Source of the DNA: Lentisalinibacter sediminis
Lineage (GTDB): Bacteria > Pseudomonadota > Gammaproteobacteria > Steroidobacterales > Woeseiaceae
Direction: 5' to 3'
DNA length: 64,000 bases
Assembly (NCBI RefSeq): GCF_040706615.1
Contig: NZ_JAPDRF010000005.1
Span: forward strand, 186,001 to 250,000
The translations under genes and the position numbers were made by a program. The notes below the pieces were generated by a model that was not told where the DNA came from, ran no database searches, and was given only the letters and a program-made list of their open reading frames with translations. This document shows positions 61,570 to 64,000 of the stretch, piece after piece; positions within the stretch are counted from its first letter, which is position 1; each line of letters starts with the position of its first letter.

Positions 61570-62436
61570 TCAGAGACACTCCCCGGCGTAGGCCAGTTCG
61601 ATCCCGGCGGACTCCAGCAGGCACTCGTTGTCGTAGGTGCGCCCGTCCATGCCGCAGACCGGCTGATAGGTGGGGGGGCAATTAAGACCGCTGCAGGTAC
61701 CGGGCATCTCGATGCGGGCGCCGGCGCGCTCGGCCTCGCAGGCATTACCGTAGGTCACCCCGTCAGCGCCGCAGACCGGCACGAACATGCCCGGGCAGGG
61801 CCGCGTCCCGCAGGCATTCAGCTCGACGATGCGCACCGACTCGGCCTCCGCCACGCAGGCGTTGGCGTAGGTGCGCCCGTCCTCGCCGCAGACCGGCGCG
61901 TACACGTCCGGGCAGTTGGTCACGTCGCAGATGCCCTCGCGCTGGACGGCGACCCGGGCCAGGTCGGCCTGGCAGCGGTTGCGGAAGGTGCGTCCGTTCA
62001 TGCCGCACACCGGCTCGTAGACGTCGGGGCATTCCGGCTCCTGGCAGATGCCGTAGCTCACCACCTCGACGCCCGCGCGCTTCGCATAACAGTCATTGCT
62101 GTAGGTGTTGCCGTCCGCCCCGCACACGGGTCGGAAACGGTCGGGGCAGGTTCTCTGCTTGTCGCAAACGCCGGCCACGGCGGAGGCGTGTCCGGCCGCC
62201 TGCGCCATGCAGGCGTTGGTGTAGGTCTTGCCGTCCGGCGCGCAGACCGGATCGTAGTCCCGGGGGCAGACGACATCTCCGCTGCGCGCCGGCGCGGCCG
62301 TCTCAGCGGCGCCGGAGGCCGGTGCCGGTGGCGGCTCCTCCACCTGGCCCGCGTCCTGCGCCATCGCGCCCGACGGGAGCGCGGCGCACAGGAGCAGTGC
62401 TGCCAGGATCGGCTTGCGCGATCGGTTCATCGTCAT
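61570..62436 (-). CDS. Secreted protein with six Kazal-like repeats
   Basis: The 288-residue product has a signal peptide (MNRSRKPILAALLLCAALPSGAMA) and a Pro/Ala linker. Six tandem Kazal-like units of about 38-40 residues then follow, beginning near Cys57. Each keeps C-x7-C-x10-C-x14-16-C with a PVCG..G.TY.N.C core, but lacks the first and fifth Cys of classical Kazal domains. At the inhibitor P1 position the first unit has Arg; others have Asp, Gly or Pro. It is probably a periplasmic or surface protease inhibitor or adhesive protein. A later ATG at 62430 is possible. Confidence 0.9.
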   Translation of the reverse strand: MTMNRSRKPILAALLLCAALPSGAMAQDAGQVEEPPPAPASGAAETAAPARSGDVVCPRDYDPVCAPDGKTYTNACMAQAAGHASAVAGVCDKQRTCPDRFRPVCGADGNTYSNDCYAKRAGVEVVSYGICQEPECPDVYEPVCGMNGRTFRNRCQADLARVAVQREGICDVTNCPDVYAPVCGEDGRTYANACVAEAESVRIVELNACGTRPCPGMFVPVCGADGVTYGNACEAERAGARIEMPGTCSGLNCPPTYQPVCGMDGRTYDNECLLESAGIELAYAGECL

Positions 62437-62509
62437 GGGGTTCCGGATTATAGCGCCGGCGCCCGGCCGGCCCTGTGACGGAGTTTGGACAAGCGGGCCG
62501 CGGCCCGGT

Positions 62510-63133
62510 TCAATGGCCGGGTCGGGCACTGCCCCACCACTGCCAGGACAGCATCTTCGGGCCGCCGGGTACGTACATGCTGTCCTCCTCCTCGATGCGG
62601 AAGCCGGCCTCCCGGATCAGGGCGGGTATGTCCCGGTTCAGCTGACAGCCGCCGGCGATGCGGCTCCAGGGCCGGTTGAGGCGGTCCTGCCAGCGGCGGA
62701 CGCGCTCGTCCGGCGCCCGCCCGTGTTCGCAGAACAGCAGCCGACCGCCGGGCTTCAGCACGCGCTGCATACCGGCCAGCGCGGCCGTCGTGTCGGGGAT
62801 CGTGCAGAGCGTGAACGTACAGAGCACCGTGTCGACGCTGGCGTCCTCCAGGGGAATCTCCTCGCCCGGCAGATCGATGAACTCGAACTCGGTGCGCACG
62901 GGATTCAGGCGCTTGCGGGCGAGACGGCGCATGCCCTCGGAGGGCTCCAGCGCCCAGAGCTTCGTGACCTTGCCGAAGTCGTAGTAAGGCACGTTGAGGC
63001 CGCTGCCGAAGCCGATCTCGAGCACCCGGCCCTCCGCCGCCGGCACCACTTTTCGCCGCTGACGCCGGATCGCCTTGAAGCCGCAGGCCAGATTCAGCGC
63101 GTGGGGCAGCACATGGTGCTCGTAGAAGCTCAA
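62510..63133 (-). CDS. Class I SAM-dependent methyltransferase
   Basis: The 207-residue cytoplasmic protein has the SAM motif VLEIGFGSGLNVPYYD near 43, LWALEPSEGM, and a C-terminal region with LFCEHGRAPDERVRRWQDRLN and GCQLNRDIPALIREAGF. It resembles the phosphatidylethanolamine/ubiquinone-type small methyltransferases but the substrate is unknown. The start appears to be a TTG overlapping the NUDIX stop (TTGA), with GGAG eight bases upstream. The much longer frame in the same phase has no homology. Confidence 0.85.
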   Translation of the reverse strand: MSFYEHHVLPHALNLACGFKAIRRQRRKVVPAAEGRVLEIGFGSGLNVPYYDFGKVTKLWALEPSEGMRRLARKRLNPVRTEFEFIDLPGEEIPLEDASVDTVLCTFTLCTIPDTTAALAGMQRVLKPGGRLLFCEHGRAPDERVRRWQDRLNRPWSRIAGGCQLNRDIPALIREAGFRIEEEDSMYVPGGPKMLSWQWWGSARPGH

Positions 63134-63678
63134 GATCCGCGCTCCATATCGGATTCCCGTCCGGGCAGGGGGACGTAATCCCGCTCGTAGCCGCGGCTGG
63201 CCAGCCAGTCCCTGAGCGCGGTGCCCGTGCCTCTCGGCCAGGGCCGCACCTTCTCCACCGGTACCTCCCGCCAGTCGGCCAGCTCGCTCTCGTCCAGACG
63301 GATCTCGCCGGGAGCGGCGAGCACGTGGTAGGCGATGATGAGCTGGTTCATCCGATAGAAAGGGTACATACCCACGTAACCGCCGAGTTCGGCCGCCAGC
63401 CCGGTCTCCTCGCGGACCTCGCGCAGCACCGCCTCCTCGGGCATCTCGCCGTGCTCGAGGAAGCCGGTGACCAGCCCGAACCATTTCTCCGGCCAGCCGT
63501 GGCTGCGGACGAGGATGATGTGATCGTCGCGCTCCACAATGGCCGCCACCACCGGCGCCGGGTTGTTCCAGTGCACGAAGCCGCAGCCCTCCGCGGGACA
63601 CACCCCCCGCAGGCTGCCGCCCCGTTCCTCCTCCGCCAGCGGCGTGGCGCAGCGCGGACAGTAGCGGTAGTCAGGCAT
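63130..63678 (-). CDS. NUDIX hydrolase with N-terminal zinc ribbon
   Basis: The 182-residue protein has a zinc ribbon CPRC...CPAEGC at about 6-30 and the NUDIX box GFLEHGEMPEEAVLREVREETGL at about 76-98 (written in two overlapping pieces by motif, not longer). It is a NudC-like arrangement but lacks the E. coli NudC N-terminal domain. Likely substrates are nucleotide diphosphates. It overlaps both neighbours. An in-frame ATG at 63705 is less likely. Confidence 0.88.
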   Translation of the reverse strand: MPDYRYCPRCATPLAEEERGGSLRGVCPAEGCGFVHWNNPAPVVAAIVERDDHIILVRSHGWPEKWFGLVTGFLEHGEMPEEAVLREVREETGLAAELGGYVGMYPFYRMNQLIIAYHVLAAPGEIRLDESELADWREVPVEKVRPWPRGTGTALRDWLASRGYERDYVPLPGRESDMERGS

Positions 63679-64000
63679 CGTCGCCTCCATTACCGGGCCA
63701 GTCACCCGTGCGCCGCGCCCGGTCCGAGGGCGCCATCTCGGCCCGGGATGCGCCGGGGCCGCAGGCCAGGGTGCGACGCGCCGCCTCTATGGCCGCGGCA
63801 TTCGCGCCGCTGCCCGCGAAGTAGCGCACCAGCGCCATGCCCCGCTCGCCCGGGGCCCGGACCACCAGCGGCCGGCCTCCCGTGGCGGCCTCGTACTCGT
63901 CCACGGGCCCGGAGACGATCAGGAGTTCCATGGAGCCGCGTGGCGCCTGCCGGTCGTTCACGGTGAAGAAATTGTCGGTGTTCATGGCGTAGAGCGAGAC
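63671..64000 (-). CDS. Unknown protein, 5' end outside the window
   Basis: A frame ending at 63671 is open to the window edge. An ATG at 63985 gives 104 residues, but the five codons before it stay open and no ribosome site is seen, so the start may lie outside. It has a small soluble alpha/beta look with SMELLIVSGPVDEYEAATGG and a Gly/Asp-rich tail. It overlaps the NUDIX gene by eight bases. I do not recognise it. Confidence 0.5.
   Translation of the reverse strand, partial: VSLYAMNTDNFFTVNDRQAPRGSMELLIVSGPVDEYEAATGGRPLVVRAPGERGMALVRYFAGSGANAAAIEAARRTLACGPGASRAEMAPSDRARRTGDWPGNGGDDA

Overview
This window is a gene-dense, GC-rich stretch of what looks like a gammaproteobacterial chromosome. 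The assignment rests on gene order: mrcA/ponA divergent from pilMNOP, and a yicC-gmk-rpoZ-spoT-ridA-recG run. It also rests on an aa3-type cytochrome oxidase operon with its full assembly set, tatABC, dtd, and trkAH. The coding profile (type IV pili, aerobic aa3 respiration, TRAP carboxylate uptake, Trk potassium uptake, MscS) suggests a free-living aerobic, perhaps saline-water, non-enteric bacterium. I cannot name the genus. Many of these genes lie in the oriC-proximal arc of E. coli, so the window may be origin-proximal too.

Layout. 1-2.3 kb: pilM-pilN-pilO-(pilP) on the minus strand, divergent from mrcA (2.7-5.3 kb). 5.4-11.5 kb: a conserved hypothetical, then minus-strand gltA, rpmE, hemW, rdgB, rph and a PP2C phosphatase. 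The rpmE/hemW gap (7740-8090) is AT-rich and carries three consensus DnaA boxes. 11.7-18.3 kb: yicC, gmk, rpoZ, spoT, ridA, recG. 18.3-21.6 kb: ubiC-ubiA (ubiquinone), then comF divergent from bioC. 21.9-30.2 kb: cytochrome c oxidase cluster (DUF2244, ctaC, ctaD, a 42-residue membrane protein, ctaG, ctaE, DUF2909 on the other strand, SURF1, an SCO-like protein, ctaA, ctaB). It supplies the structural subunits, copper delivery and heme A synthesis.

30.2-46.7 kb is more accessory. It holds several small unknowns, an orphan ParA ATPase followed by a perfect 14-bp palindrome, two GNATs, and a methyltransferase with an apparent signal peptide. It continues with an S9 prolyl oligopeptidase, a DksA-like protein, a class I type HMG-CoA reductase directly coupled to a BamA/TamA-like outer membrane protein, sulfotransferase, GST, MAPEG, SlyD/SlyX, a CPBP protease and MscS. 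A C-terminal MFS transporter remnant sits before uvrD.

47.2-58.6 kb: uvrD, trkA, trkH, a TPR protein, and TRAP dctQ-dctM facing dctP across a 330-bp region of strong inverted repeats and a REP-like element. Then dtd and tatABC. DctP itself carries a twin-arginine lipoprotein signal. 58.6-64 kb: an 806-residue HerA/FtsK-type ATPase of unknown role, a GNAT, a secreted protein with six four-cysteine Kazal-like repeats, a methyltransferase, a NUDIX hydrolase and a partial unknown.

No tRNA, rRNA, CRISPR array, intact insertion sequence, prophage or recognisable defence island was seen. The least explained elements are the DnaA-box cluster, the palindrome array between dctM and dctP, the six-repeat Kazal protein, the HMG-CoA reductase/outer-membrane pair, the ParA-linked palindrome and the HerA-type ATPase. 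Promoter and terminator calls are by eye and weak unless stated.
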